A program made the translations under genes and the position numbers. From Rhizophagus irregularis (taxonomy: Eukaryota > Glomeromycota > Glomeromycetes > Glomerales > Glomeraceae), in assembly GCF_026210795.1 (NCBI RefSeq), contig NC_089437.1:3410001-3474000 (forward strand): a DNA stretch of 64,000 nucleotides, written 5' to 3'. The notes below the pieces were generated by a model. It did no database searches, had not been told where the DNA came from, and saw only the letters and a program-made list of their open reading frames with translations. Shown piece after piece: positions 23,920 through 35,901 of this stretch (position 1 is its first letter; the number at the start of each line of letters is the position of its first letter).

Positions 23920-24290
23920 TATTTAGAAATTTGCTGTAATCGGTTAAATTAACCGGTTAAAATGCTGAAAATGTTTGTAATTCTGGCCAAATTTACAGTG
24001 CCGGCCAGAATTATAAATCACGGGACTTCGGATGCCAATGGTAGAATTTTTTGTGATATATAAAATTCATAATGCGGGCCGAAATTCATAGTGCAGGCAG
24101 ACAACTTTGGCCTGAATTTCGTCTTTCAGCTAGAGTTTCGTTTCGAATAGTTAGAGTTTTGAAAGTCTGGCCTAATTTTGGCCGGGATTAAAAATATATT
24201 TGATGCTAATCCCGGCCGAATTTTAATGCTGACTAGAATTGAGTTTTAACCAGTTAAGACTTTTTGGACCGGTTCCAACCTCTAGATTTG
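23920..24290. mobile_element. CCGG-rich foldback-like element
   Basis: TTAACCGGTTAAAATGCTGAA near the left and the inverse AACTGGTTAAAAC..GTCAGCAT-like near the right form imperfect inverted ends. The interior repeats TGGCC and CGGCC words (TTCTGGCCAAATTT, TTTGGCCGGGATT, ATCCCGGCCGAATTTT). The right end reads ACCGGTTCCAACCTCTAG. It is found only in this unit of the tandem array, so it is a later insertion. Confidence 0.4.
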
Positions 24291-24525
24291 ATAACCATGA
24301 TATTTCAAAACCAATGGTTAAAAAAAAAAATAGTTTCATTCAAATCGAAAAATACTGCGAAATATTCTTTTATTAGATTAAAAACCTCTTTGTTATGATC
24401 TATTTTTTTTTTGTCAGCATTTTCGGATAAATACGGTATGTGTTACATTAATTATGAGTTTCACTAACCTTAGAATTTCCTAAATAGAGTAAATTGCATG
24501 TCCATCACATTGGTAATCAGAATAT

Positions 24526-24541
24526 CGGATAAAATTCGGCC
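24526..24541 (+). promoter_or_regulatory. Conserved promoter box of monooxygenase copy 2
   Basis: CGGATAAAATTCGGCC 91 bp before the ATG, then GATATATATATTCTATCACTT and CGTCCCC, the most complete form of the shared module. Confidence 0.5.
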
Positions 24542-24616
24542 ATTTTAAGTTGATATATATATTCTATCACTTCGTCCCCTTTTAATCATATCATATTATA
24601 ATTTTTTTAAAAAAAA

Positions 24617-26333
24617 ATGCAAGAAAAAATTCCAACTGTAATTATTATTGGCGCAGGTCTAGGAGGCCTTACTTTTTATCACGCTTTGATAAAGAATAAA
24701 GATAAAAAAGAATTCTATGTAAAAATCTTTGAACGAGAATCTGGTCCTCAAGGTATACGTATAAATATACTGTGCACGGGCAGTGACATATATTAGTTAA
24801 TATTAGATCTTTTTAACCAATAATATTCAATTATACGTATAATACTAATTTTAACGATAGAAATGTTTAATTTTGTATTATGTAATATTTTGCTTAACCC
24901 CATACCCTAAAATATTAGCTAATATATGTCATGGCCCTAATCATTCTCTTAACATTTTTTAAGAATTTCATTTTTAAACACTTGTTTCTATGGTAAAACT
25001 GAAAGATCGATGGCAAGGATATCATATAGGGATAAACAATTATGGAGCTCGTTCTCTTATAAATTGTATTCCTTCTTCGATCGCTTCAAACCTTCCAAAA
25101 GCGACACCAAATCCAATTCCTAATCTAGAATATCATGGATTTTCACTCGCCGATCATACGGGAAGTCTACTGTTAAGACCTCCAACTAAACAAGTTAAAG
25201 ATATTTACGAAGTCGCAAATTCAAACTTTTCAATAATTATCGCTTATCGTGATAGGCTTAGAGATGTTCTATTAGAAAATGTACCAGTTCAATGGGGTAA
25301 AAAATGTATTGGATATGAAGAAACTGATTATGGTGTTTGGGTACTTTTTGAAGATGGTTCAAAAGAATTTTGTGACATATTAGTTGGTGCAGATGGCGTC
25401 AATTCTCCAGGTAAAAAATTAATAATTATAAAAAAATAAATAAAATACTTATTATTTAATAATTAATCTTATCTCTTTTATCTTTTTTTCTTAGTTCGAA
25501 AACAAAAATTACCAGAATTGCAAATTTTTGATTACGGAATAACTATGATTATTACAGATGTAGCCGTACCTAAAAATCTCTTAGACAGATTGATTAAACT
25601 CAATGGAAACGGTACATTTCAGGAAACTGTTGGGTTTAATGGAGATACTACGTTTATTATTTTTCGTCGTATTCCAATAGAACAAGAAAACTATGAGAAT
25701 AAAAATGAAACCTATTATAGGGCGACAATAGTTTATGGATATCCAACTAAATTAGATGATGAACATGATGAACACAAAGTTGATGATGAAGATCCTGCAT
25801 CTATCGTTAATCATATAAAATATTATATTCGAAAATTAAGACCAGAATGCGAAATGACTAACATCGTATTGGAATTATGGGACTTGGTTCCCAAAACGAC
25901 TCCTGATTCAAAAAAATATCCATTTAAAACTTACAATCCTTTACGAAGAAGAAAGATGCGGGATATTGATCCGTTATCTATTAATACATGGACGAGTAAT
26001 AGAGTTACATTATTAGGAGATGCCGCTCATGCTACAAGTCCTGTATTAGGAATAGGAGCGAACAATGCTATTGAAGATGCTGAAGTTCTTTCTAAAGCAT
26101 TACTTAATTATTCTCCAGAGAATTATATTTCTTGTATTAAAGAATATGAAAATGAAATGTTAAAACGAAATTCCGCGGACGTGCTACGTTCTAGGTCTAT
26201 CGCATTAAGACAAGCTTCTCAAGTTGGATATATTAGTTCTATTTTTAGAAATAATTTTCTTAGAATTTTAAATTTTATACTGAATTTCTTTGATCTTACT
26301 TTTCTTTTTAGGAATGTTAGGAAGAAGAACTAA
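24617..26333 (+). CDS. FAD-dependent monooxygenase copy 2, intact
   Basis: Exons are 24617-24752, 25006-25410 and 25495-26333, giving 459 residues. FAD-binding features of the class A monooxygenases are complete: GAGLGG at 12-17, the acidic residue of FERE near 39 that would hold the ribose, the DG motif (LVGADGVNSP near 175) and the GD motif (LLGDAAHATSP near 355). The C-terminus is a hydrophobic or amphipathic stretch (NNFLRILNFILNFFDLTFLF) that may bind a membrane. Such enzymes hydroxylate or epoxidise small, often aromatic, compounds; the substrate here is unknown. The first intron is 253 bp against 91-94 bp in copies 1 and 3, because of a MITE. The second acceptor (GAAAG before the ATCGATGG) is conserved in all copies and decides the reading. 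Confidence 0.85.
24778..24937. mobile_element. MITE inside intron 1 of monooxygenase copy 2
   Basis: About 160 bp absent from the matching introns of the other five copies. The ends are inverted repeats: GGGCAGTGACATATATTAGT on the left and, read inverted, GGGCCATGACATATATTAGC on the right, followed by TAATATT on both. There is no coding capacity. The exact target duplication is not clear; the empty site in copy 1 reads CTGTGTAATCATT. Confidence 0.75.
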
Positions 26334-27398
26334 TAGCCAAATATTTACTTTTATACATGTTTTTGTTCGCTTATCTTTATATGTACTGAATGTACTGAAT
26401 TTACTATATATATTTTATTATATTTTATATATTTTTAGCTTTTTATAAAAAAACATATATATATATATTTTTTACTTGAATGGAACATTTAAATTAAGTT
26501 TTGTGTTATCGTTACAATTTATTAATAAAATCCCGCTATTGAATCTAATAATTTTTAAATCTTGAAAAATGAATAACTTATAAAAAAAAAACAAATTAGA
26601 ATCCGTAACATTTTTTATTATTACTATAATAAATAATAATTTTCTCGTTATAATATTTCAAATAGTTTACTTCAAACCGAATCCTAGACAAAATAATAAA
26701 TAAATAAATAAATAAAATCATTAAATTATCTCTAATGTTTTACTTTTTCATCTCGCTCTAAGAAAAGGATCAAATCCACCACCATCAGTTCCAATGATAG
26801 ATAATTTGCTTGGAACTTCAATATTTTTGTGGTATTACAATTTTTCTCTAATAACTTAATTTTAAATTTTTTTTTTGTTTATTGTTTATTGTAGTTGGCC
26901 ACGAAAAAAGTTTCAAGATTCATCAGATATTCGCTGATCTTCCTTATTATTTTTTCAATTTTGAAATTAGTTAAAACTCCAATGATGATAATAACTTTTA
27001 ATTTGCGTGATGACTGAGCTTTATCAATTCCGTCAAGCGGTTGTGGTTAGATAAAAAAATGTTCTTTATTATTAACCGATTTTTGAAGTTTGTCTTTCCC
27101 CGATAATATACAATATGGAAAAAATTTTCTTGTTTAATTTTTAACTATTGAATGATTTTTTATCTGTATTTCTTTTTAAAAAAAAGCTTATACTAATAAT
27201 AATTTTCAGTTTATTCAATTATTAAACACTATCAAATCGATAAAGGAATGTGCCTTACTAACAAAAAAAAATAAATATTATCAAATCTTTTTACGATTGA
27301 GAATTGAGATGATCCAAATTCATGCAAAGAAGGTCGCACAATTAAATGTGTTAAACGTATGGTTTCGTAAAATATTTATCCAAAATTGAATTATTATT

Positions 27399-28085
27399 AT
27401 GGTTTCTATTCGAGAAGACAGCTTTTATTGCAATTCATATATAGAAGAGCATCATATGCATTAACAAATTTAATATACAAGATATTATAGACAAACATTT
27501 TGAATTTAGACATCGAACTATTATTGCTGACAAGTCTCTTACAAAAGATAAAAAGTCATATCGATATGCAGCAAAAATATTAAATAAAGATTTTGACAAT
27601 TATAATTTTTTGTGAAAATTGTCATGGTGAATATTTAACTATATTTACCGAACATTGTGTTCTAAATAATTAAACCAAATTTTCAAGCCGGGCAACTAGA
27701 TAATTGAGTATAACAATGTCAAATGGGAACATATAAATTGATTAGAATATTATCTATCAGTTCAAATTTCAGAACATCTATCGACCCATATAATTACAAA
27801 ATATTAAATATTTAAAAAGATATGGAGGGCATCATCAGTGGTACTCATAAGTATACATTGATATTATTTTTTTTTTTTTGATTTTTAAATTTTAGAATTT
27901 ATCTATATTTGTATAGTATTATTTTTATTGATTATTAATTAAAAGTATTTTGTATGAATTCCTATAAAAAGTAAGCACTTATTAAATAAAATTAATATAA
28001 TTTTAATAACACATTCATTATTTTATTACTTCTACTAGTTGAAGATTTGATAACAAAGATAATCATAATATTTCAAAATCAAAGT
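27399..28085 (+). pseudogene. TKL-like kinase remnant 3
   Basis: ATGGTTTCTATTCGAGAAGA starts a decayed copy of the kinase first exon (GAATTTAGACATCGAACTATT, GACAAGTCTCTTAC, GAAAATTGTCATGGTGAATA, ATAATTACAAAATATTAAAT). After a gap, 28040-28085 matches the fifth exon of the intact kinase (GTTGAAGATTTGATAACAAAG, ATATTTCAAAATCAAAG). The whole catalytic core between them has been lost. Confidence 0.65.
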
Positions 28086-28263
28086 ATTAGTGCGCAAATG
28101 GTTAAAAAGAAATAAATCGAAAAATACTGCGAAATATTATTCTATTATTATTTTTTTTTGTCAGTATTTTCGGATAAATACAGTATGTGTTACATTAATT
28201 AATGAGTTTCACTGACTAAGAATTTCCTTAAGTAGAAGTAAATCGTATGACCATCACAAATAT

Positions 28264-28279
28264 CGGATAAAATTCGGCC
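28264..28279 (+). promoter_or_regulatory. Conserved promoter box of monooxygenase copy 3
   Basis: CGGATAAAATTCGGCC, then GAGTTGATATATAATTCTCTC and ACTTCGTCTCC. The ATG is farther away than in copy 2 because about 60 bp of AT-rich leader (with a repeat of AATCAAATTATAATTTTT) are inserted before it. Confidence 0.5.
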
Positions 28280-28410
28280 ATTTTGAGTTGATATATAATT
28301 CTCTCACTTCGTCTCCTTTAATTTTGATATCAAATTATAATTTTTTAAAAAATACCAAGTAAAAAATTAATAAAAAAGCAAAAGAATCAAATTATAATTT
28401 TTAAAAAAAA

Positions 28411-29952
28411 ATGCAACAAAAAATTCCAACTGTAATTATTATTGGTGCAGGTCTAGGAGGCCTTACTTTTTATCACGCTTTGATAAAGAATAAAGATAAA
28501 AAAGAATTCGACGTAAAAATCTTCGAACGAGAATCTGGTCCTCAAGGTATACGTATAAATATACTGTGTATTCATTCTCATAACATTTTTTTGAAGAATT
28601 TCACATAAACACTTGTTTACTTCTATGGTAAACCTAAAAGACCGATGGCAAGGATATCATATAGGCATAAACAATTATGGAGCTCGATCTCTTATAAATT
28701 GTATTTCCCCATCGATCGCTTTAAACCTTCCAAAAGCAATGCCAAATCCAATTCCTAATCTAGAATATCATGGATTTTCACTTGCCGATCATACAGGAAG
28801 TCTACTATTAAAACCTCCAACTAAACAAGTTAAAGATGTTTACGAAGTCGCAAATACAACCAATAGTTTATCGACAATTATTACTTATCGTGATAGGCTT
28901 AGAGATATTCTATTAGAAAATGTACCAGTTCAATGGGGTAAAAAATGTATTGGATATGAGGAAACTGATGATGGTGTTTGGGTACTTTTTGAAGATGGAT
29001 CGAAAGAATTTTGTGACATATTAGTTGGTGCAGATGGCGTCAATTCTCCAGGTAAAATAATAATAATAATAAAATAAATAAATAAAATACTTATCATTTA
29101 ATACTCTTTTATCTTTTTTTAGTTCGAAAACAAAAATTACCAGAATTGCAAATTTTTGATTACGGAATAACTATGATTATTGCGGATGTAGCCGCACCTA
29201 AAAACCTTTTAGACAGATTGATCAAACTCAATGGAAACGGTACATTTCAAGAAACTGTTGGATTTTATGGAGATACTACGTTTATTTTTTTTCGTCATAT
29301 TCCAATAGAACAAGAAAATTTTGAGAATAAAAATGAAACCTATTATAGAGCGACAATACTTTATGGATATCCAACTAAATTAGATGATGAACATGATGAA
29401 CACAAAGTTGATGATGAAGATTCTGCATCTGTCGTTAATCATGTAAAATATTATATTCGAAAATTAAGACCAAAATGCGAAATGACTAACATCGTATTGG
29501 AATTATGGGACTTGGTTCCCAAAACGACTCCTGATTCAAAAAAATATCCATTCAAAACTTATAATCCTGTACGAAGAAGAAAGATGCGAGATATTGATCC
29601 GTTATCTATTAATACATGGACGAGTAGTAGAGTTACATTATTAGGAGATGCCGCTCATGCTACAAGTCCTGTATTAGGAATAGGAGCGAACAATGCTATT
29701 GAAGATGCTGAAGTTCTTTCTAAAGCACTACTTAATTATTCTCCAGAGAATTATATTTCTTGTATTAAAGAATATGAAAATGAAATGTTAAAACGAAATT
29801 CCACGGATGTGCTACATTCTAGATCTATCGCATTAAGACAAGCTTCTCAAGTTGGATATATTGGTTCTATTTTTAGAAATAATTTTATGAGAATTGTAAA
29901 TTTTTTCATAAATTTCTTTGATCTTAATTTTCTTGTTAGAAAAACTAGCTAA
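28411..29952 (+). CDS. FAD-dependent monooxygenase copy 3, intact
   Basis: Exons are 28411-28546, 28641-29051 and 29123-29952, giving 458 residues. It is very close to copy 2 over all exons, with GAGLGG, GADGVNSP and LLGDAAHATSPVLGIG unchanged. Differences include TNSLSTIITY against NFSIIIAY in exon 2, NGDTTFIIFRR changed to YGDTTFIFFRH, and a shorter C-terminus (FFDLNFLVRKTS). With copies 1 and 2 it forms the subfamily that has the PDSKKYPFKTYNP insert before the RRRKM motif. It should have the same kind of activity as copy 2. Confidence 0.85.
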
Positions 29953-30389
29953 ATGTTTATTTTTATACACGTTTTTTGTTCGCTTATCTTTATATATATG
30001 CTCAATATAAAATATATATTTATTATATTTTTAGTTTTTCATATTAATAAGAATTTTTTCTTTTACTAAATGTATCATTTTGATGTTAAATTGATAAATT
30101 AATAAATATCGTGCTGCTGTTACAATACTCGGCGAATATTTAGTAATCTTGTAGCAAAAAATTTAAGTATGATTGCTCGGCGCAATGGCGCATGATACTG
30201 GTACTAGCATTTCTGATATGATTCAAACTTTTTTGTGGTCAGATCTTGTGCAACTGATTGTCTAAATGTTGACTCTTTCTTTCTTTGGCTCACTACTTTA
30301 TTTGAAACGTGATTTAGGGATAAAACACGATGTTATTTATGATAACTTATCTCATTTTGACTTTTAATGGACAAGTTTACGATGAGATA

Positions 30390-30570
30390 TTCTTGATGAA
30401 AAATCATATGCTATATGTATAATTTTTAATGCTATTATAAGATACTCTTAAATAAGTAACAAAAAAATTTGTATAAATTGTCATGATGAATGTTTATCTA
30501 CATTATACTGTGAACAAAATTATTTAATGGCAAATTTTTCAAACTCGGACATTTAACAACTGAGGTAGTT
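30390..30570 (+). pseudogene. TKL-like kinase remnant 4
   Basis: Only a short piece is left: GATGAAAAATCATATGC, TAAATTGTCATGATGAATGT and ACATTATACTGTGAAC (Cys motif region), then GGCAAATTTTTCAAACTCGG. The old promoter block (GAAACGTGATTTAGGGAT) lies about 70 bp before it. Confidence 0.5.
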
Positions 30571-32541
30571 TTAGCAATCTACGCTTTACAAATTTGCATA
30601 AATAAATGATTTTGCATAACCCACGCGAAATGTAACTTATAATCTACACAAAAAAAAATTATATAAATACATTTTTATTCTAAGTAAATTTTACGCGACG
30701 TTTTTAAATACAAAATTATTCAAAATAATATGAAATATAATACTAATAATTAATTAATTTTATTATATTATATTAAACAGATAAAATTAACCAATTATTT
30801 GTATTTTTAAATGATTTATAGTCTTTTTTTAAGTGATATCTGATATCATGATGCATTCAACAAAATTGTTCTTTATTTTATTTTAGATTTATTTAAAAAA
30901 AAAGAACAAATAGTGTAGTGGTCGGATAATGAGACTTAATATATTAATAGTTTATCTTGAGATAGTACTATTCAATTCGATTCTTAGTGTAAGTAAAAAA
31001 AAATAATAAATAAAATGTCAGTGTAAGTAAAAAAATAATAAAATGCATTCAGTTCGACTCTTAGTGTAAGTAAAAAAAAATACTGTTAAGGTAACTACAT
31101 TATTTTTTACCATTAAAAAAACTACGTCATTTTTAAAAATACACCTTTTTATACTATTGAAAATTCCTCTAAATTTTTCACACTCGTATATCGTCGCGAG
31201 TGGTGCAGATTTGCGTAGTTTTTTCACACATGTATTATTTTGCAGAGATTCTACGCTTATTTTATTCTCCTGATACAGAATTATGAAACTTTTTAAGATA
31301 CAAAATCAACAAAATATTTTTTAAACTGTTTTTATGTGTAAATTACTTAAATCATATATTCAAGAATTTATTTCAAGATATAAAACTTTGAAAATACCTA
31401 TTCATAAAAATTTTATGACACTTTTTAAGATACGCTTATTAATAACTATGTTTTAATCATAAATTATGCAAAATTGTATATTTATAGATTTTTACGGAGT
31501 ATAAATTTCTAGGGATTATACATATTTGATAACTTTACGCTAATATTCGGCTCATACAATCTCCTGATGAATTTTTAGGATTCTATTTACTTAATATAAA
31601 ATAAAAATTGAAAATATGAACAAAATCACCAAAAAACGAGATAAATTAATTAATTACAATTAGGCCAAATGAAAATATATAAATATATAATAATAAGTTG
31701 GCGTATTACTTTTTTTTTTGATCCTTTACAATAATTAATTGATAAATAATAATGGTATAAATATACGTATTATACGCATTCTATATTAAAGAAATTGTGA
31801 TAACGTAAGTTTAAAATACGGTCAGGTGTAGGCCTATTACGCAACAGGAACAATTACGGCAAAGTAACAAGGACAGATAAGTTTTTTATATTATTTCAAG
31901 TTTATAAAAAGGCTTTACGACAGAAATAAACAAAAATATGAAACAAATAATTATCCCATTTAGTTCAATTACAAATTCTGATACTCTATTTATTATTAGT
32001 AAATAAAAAATACAAATAAACAATGTCGTTAATTAGCGTGAGAAAGTTTAACTTTATATGTAACCTTTACTACTTTTATACGAAAATCATACTGTGACCA
32101 ATACAGTATGATTTATTGATTATGTCCGTTATTCATCATTCATATGAAACATTGCCGCAGAAGCCCTTGTTTTTCAAATTTATATTTTTATTATTTTCTA
32201 GATTTATTTTTTAGTACTATTTTTACTTTTATTTTTTCGATAAAAAGAGCCTACATAATCAACTTGTTCGATCCTTTTTAGGATTTACTATATCATCTAT
32301 GAATTTCTCAAAAAGGAAGCTTTTGTTCTTAAATAATTTTCATTAAAAAATATCATTATTATAATAATACTTATTTAAAATGTCATTGTAAATGAGTCAT
32401 TGTATCCATTGTATTGCATTCTTCTTTTTTTTTTCTATTTCAATGTTACACTAACAATTCGGCAAAATTTTACGTTGAAATATATATAACTCAATTGACA
32501 TCAATTTGTCCATTATAAAAAAAAAAAAAATTCTTTAAAAA
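30571..32541. other. Gene-free AT-rich spacer before copy 4
   Basis: No gene is visible. It holds a tRNA-like stretch with repeated tail (30904-31080). Near 32285 it has CTATATCATCTATGAATTTC and TCAAAAAGGAA, a block also present before copies 5 (about 38050) and 6 (about 41935), which marks the shared upstream part of these units. Confidence 0.4.
30904..31080 (+). repeat. tRNA-like, SINE-like sequence with repeated tail
   Basis: TAGTGTAGTGGTC at 30911 resembles a tRNA A box. AATTCGATTCT at 30974 resembles a B box, 63 bp later. The following TTAGTGTAAGTAAAAAAA occurs again near 31020 and, with a better B box (GTTCGACTC), at about 31052. No foldable cloverleaf could be confirmed by eye. A decayed tRNA-derived SINE is the likeliest reading. 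Confidence 0.35.
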
Positions 32542-34062
32542 ATGCAACAAAAAATTCCGACTATAATTATTGTTGGTGCAGGTCTAGGAGGCCTTACCCT
32601 TTATCACGCTTTGATAAAGAATAAAGATAAAAAAGAATTCAATGTAAAAATCTTTGATCGAGAATCCAGTCCTCAAGGTATACTGTATAATCATTTTCAT
32701 AATATTTTTTAAAAAATCACTCGACTAATTCGATCACTGATTTCTATATTAAAAACTAAAAGAACGATGGCAAGGATATCATATAGGCATAAACAATTAT
32801 GGTGCTCGATCTCTTATAAATTGTGTTCCTTCATCGATCGCTTTAAACCTTCCAAAAGCAATTCCAAATTCAGTTCCTAATATAGAATATCATGGATTTT
32901 CACTCTCCGACCATATGGGAAACCTGCTATTAAGACCTCCAACTAAACAAGCTAAAGATGTTTATGAAGTTGCAAATATATCCGTTGGTTATTCAATAAT
33001 TGTAACTTACCGTGATAAACTTAGACATGTTTTATTAGAAAATGTGCCAGTTCAATGGGGTAAAAAATGTATTAGATATGAAGAAACTGATGATGGTGTT
33101 TGGGTACTTTTTGAAGATGGTTCGAAAGAATTTTGTGATATTTTAGTTGGTGCAGATGGTATCAATTCTCCAGGTAATATATATATATACATATATATAC
33201 GCAACATTTGATTTTTTAATAATTAATTGTATTTCTTTTTCTTTTTCTTTTAGTTCGAAAACAAAAATTACCCGAATTACAAATTTTTGATTATGGAATA
33301 ACCATGATTGTTACAGATGTGGCCGTACCTAAAAATCTTATAGACAGATTAACTAAACTAAATGGAAACGGTACATTTCGGGGAACTCTTGGATTAAATG
33401 GAGAAGCTTCGGCTACTATTCTTCGTTTTATTCCAATAGAACAAAAAAATTATGAGGATAAAAGTGAACCTTATTATAGGACAACAATATTTTTTGAATA
33501 TCCATCTAAATTAGATGATGTTGAACATGATAAAATTAAAGTTGATGATAATGATCCTGCATCTGTTGTTGATCATGTTAAATATATGATTCGAAAATTA
33601 AGACCAGAATGTGAAATGACTGACATTTTGTTGGAACTATGGAATTTGGTTCCTAAAACGACTTCTAAAACTTACAATCCTGTACGAAGAAGAAAGATGC
33701 AAGATATTGATCCATTATCTGTTAATGCATGGACGAGTAATAGGATTACATTATTAGGAGATGCCGTTCATGCTACGAGTCCTGTATTATCATCAGGAGC
33801 AAATAATGCTATTCAAGATGCTGAAGTTCTTTCTAATGCATTACTTAATTATTCCCCAGAAAATTATATTTCTTGTATTAAAGAATATGAAAATGAAATG
33901 AAAAAACGAAGTTCCGCTGAAGTACTAAAATCTAGACATGTAGAATTAAAACAAACTTCTCCGGTTGGATATATTGGTTCTATTTTTAGAAATAATTCTA
34001 TAAGAGTTTCAAATTTTATCATGAATTTATTTGATTATAATTTTCTTGCTAGGAAGAATTAA
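32542..34062 (+). CDS. FAD-dependent monooxygenase copy 4, divergent active-site region
   Basis: Exons are 32542-32677, 32763-33173 and 33254-34062, giving 451 residues. GAGLGG and GADGINSP are intact. The GD motif is changed: LLGDAVHATSPVLSSGANNAIQDAE, where the other copies have GDAAHATSPVLG(I/L)GANNAIEDAE. This region contacts FAD, so activity or substrate may differ, though the key Gly-Asp stays. It belongs with copies 5 and 6 (SKLDDVEHDKIKVDDNDPAS in exon 3, no KKYPF insert). The upstream promoter module is more decayed than in copies 1-3 (AATTCGGCAAAATTTTACG near 32456). No breaks are seen. Confidence 0.8.
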
Positions 34063-34624
34063 ATTTTTACAATGTTATATATATATATATATTTATTTAT
34101 TTATTGTACTTTTAGCTTTTCCATATCATGAATAGAATAAAAAAAAAAAATTTTTTTTTTTCAAATGGATTATGATTTGATAACTTTGATACTAAATTAA
34201 TATATTAAAATATTATTTTTACAATCTATTAATAAATTTCGGCTGAGACACGGCGAATGTTTTAAATTAATTCAGATTAAGTGTGATTCTTTGTCTAAAC
34301 TTTTTTCGTGGTAAGATTTTATGTAAATTTTTTTTAATTTATTGCTCATGTGTGCATATATGTTAATTTTTTTGTATTATATCACGATCGTTCATAAGTT
34401 TTCTTTCATGTCAAACTCGCAGTTCTACAGTGACATTTGAAACGTGATTTAGGGAATCAAATAACACATGATGTTATGATAGTCGAATTTAAATTGTTTT
34501 TACTAAAATTTTGTGAAACAAACTTCGGAATTAAATTTTAAAATTCTAAAATTCTTAAAAATTTTCTTAATCGAGTTTCACGCTTAAATTTCATTTTTAA
34601 CAAAAAATTATATTTCACACATTA

Positions 34625-35230
34625 CGACTACTATTCGGGAAGACTTTGTAGTATTTATTGCAATGGATCGATTAACAGACTATAATATTGAAAATACTAC
34701 CTAAATTTTCAACTTCAAAATTTTTTCATCATTTTAGATTAGACGTTGCATATTGCACTACTTGCAAACTTCTTTTTCGAATTTTTCTTCACAACCTCTT
34801 CTGAAATGTTCGCGATGAATTTATAAAACGAAATATTCTTGCGACAAATCTCTTACAAAAGATGAAAATCTTATGAATAAAACATTAAATTAAAATTTTA
34901 ATAAAGAATATGATAAAAATTGTCATGATGAAATGTTTAGCTACATTAGATCAAATTTTTCAAATTGGACATCTGGAAATAATGATTTTGATAATTAATG
35001 CAAAAATGTTAAATAAAATCACTACTGTAAGAATAGTAGAATTGATCCAAAACAATAATTGATAAAATAGGACCTCGAGCAATAGAAACTAACTTATTAG
35101 CTCTACGTTCCAGGGCAAGAATTGCGTAATGCCGCCCGGAATTATCCCAAAAAGGAATGATCTACACACATATAGGTCCTTACAAAATATTAAACACTTA
35201 ACTAAAGGTAGACATTTTATATCTGTAAAG
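34625..35230 (+). pseudogene. TKL-like kinase remnant 5
   Basis: It contains CGACTACTATTCGGGAAGAC (start, ATG lost), GACAAATCTCTTACAAAAG, AATTGTCATGATGAAATG, TTTTTCAAATTGGACATC and TGGAAATAATGATTTTGATA, matching kinase exon 1, then CTTAACTAAAGGTAG from the glycine-loop region. It is heavily broken and includes a foreign stretch at about 34700-34800. Confidence 0.55.
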
Positions 35231-35337
35231 TAACCAACGTGTTAAACCAATTATATTAGAAGCCAATCACGTATATTAGAACAATTCCGATATATCTCCG
35301 ATATATCGAAGTTTATTACATAAAATTCATATCATTA

Positions 35338-35575
35338 TCCCATCGGTATTATGTATACACCGATGGATTTTTTTGTAAATTATTCCACCGGTATAAAAAA
35401 GTATAAAAAAGTATAAAATCCATCGGTGTATACGCCATACACAATGAGATAAACCTGTTATTCCATGGGTATCTAATAAATACTCCATATACACCGATGC
35501 TCCCCTCCCTTCGGGGGGGCCCCCAAGACATCGGTGAATATTTCAGTTATTCATTGATACCCATGGAATAACAAG
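35338..35575. repeat. Foldback element with 17-bp perfect inverted repeat
   Basis: GTTATTCCATGGGTATC at 35457-35473 is repeated exactly inverted at 35556-35572. ATCGGTG- or CACCGAT-type words with TGTATAC occur at least five times between 35340 and 35536. A C-run/G-run hairpin (CCCTCCCTTCGGGGGGG) sits near the centre of the right half. The region looks like a compact, strongly self-complementary non-coding element. Confidence 0.55.
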
Positions 35576-35901
35576 TATATATTTGAATATATTTGAATTA
35601 AATAAATTAAAGGTCATGGTTAGTCCTCAAATATCATATGATTAGTGAATTTATCATGTGATTTTATTAGTCAATAAATTGTACAAATTAATTGTTTCGT
35701 ATTCTATTAATACATTTCTCATTAATACATTATCCTACTCTATTAATACATTCGTTTTATCCATACATTCTAATTAATATCTCCAAGCCCCAACCAATTA
35801 TTCCAAACCAAAGTTAAATATTTTGTTCCTAGTTAAAGTAATAAAGTTCGTTAATATAAAAAATAACAGGGTATGTAAAACAGATACAACAATTACTACC
35901 T

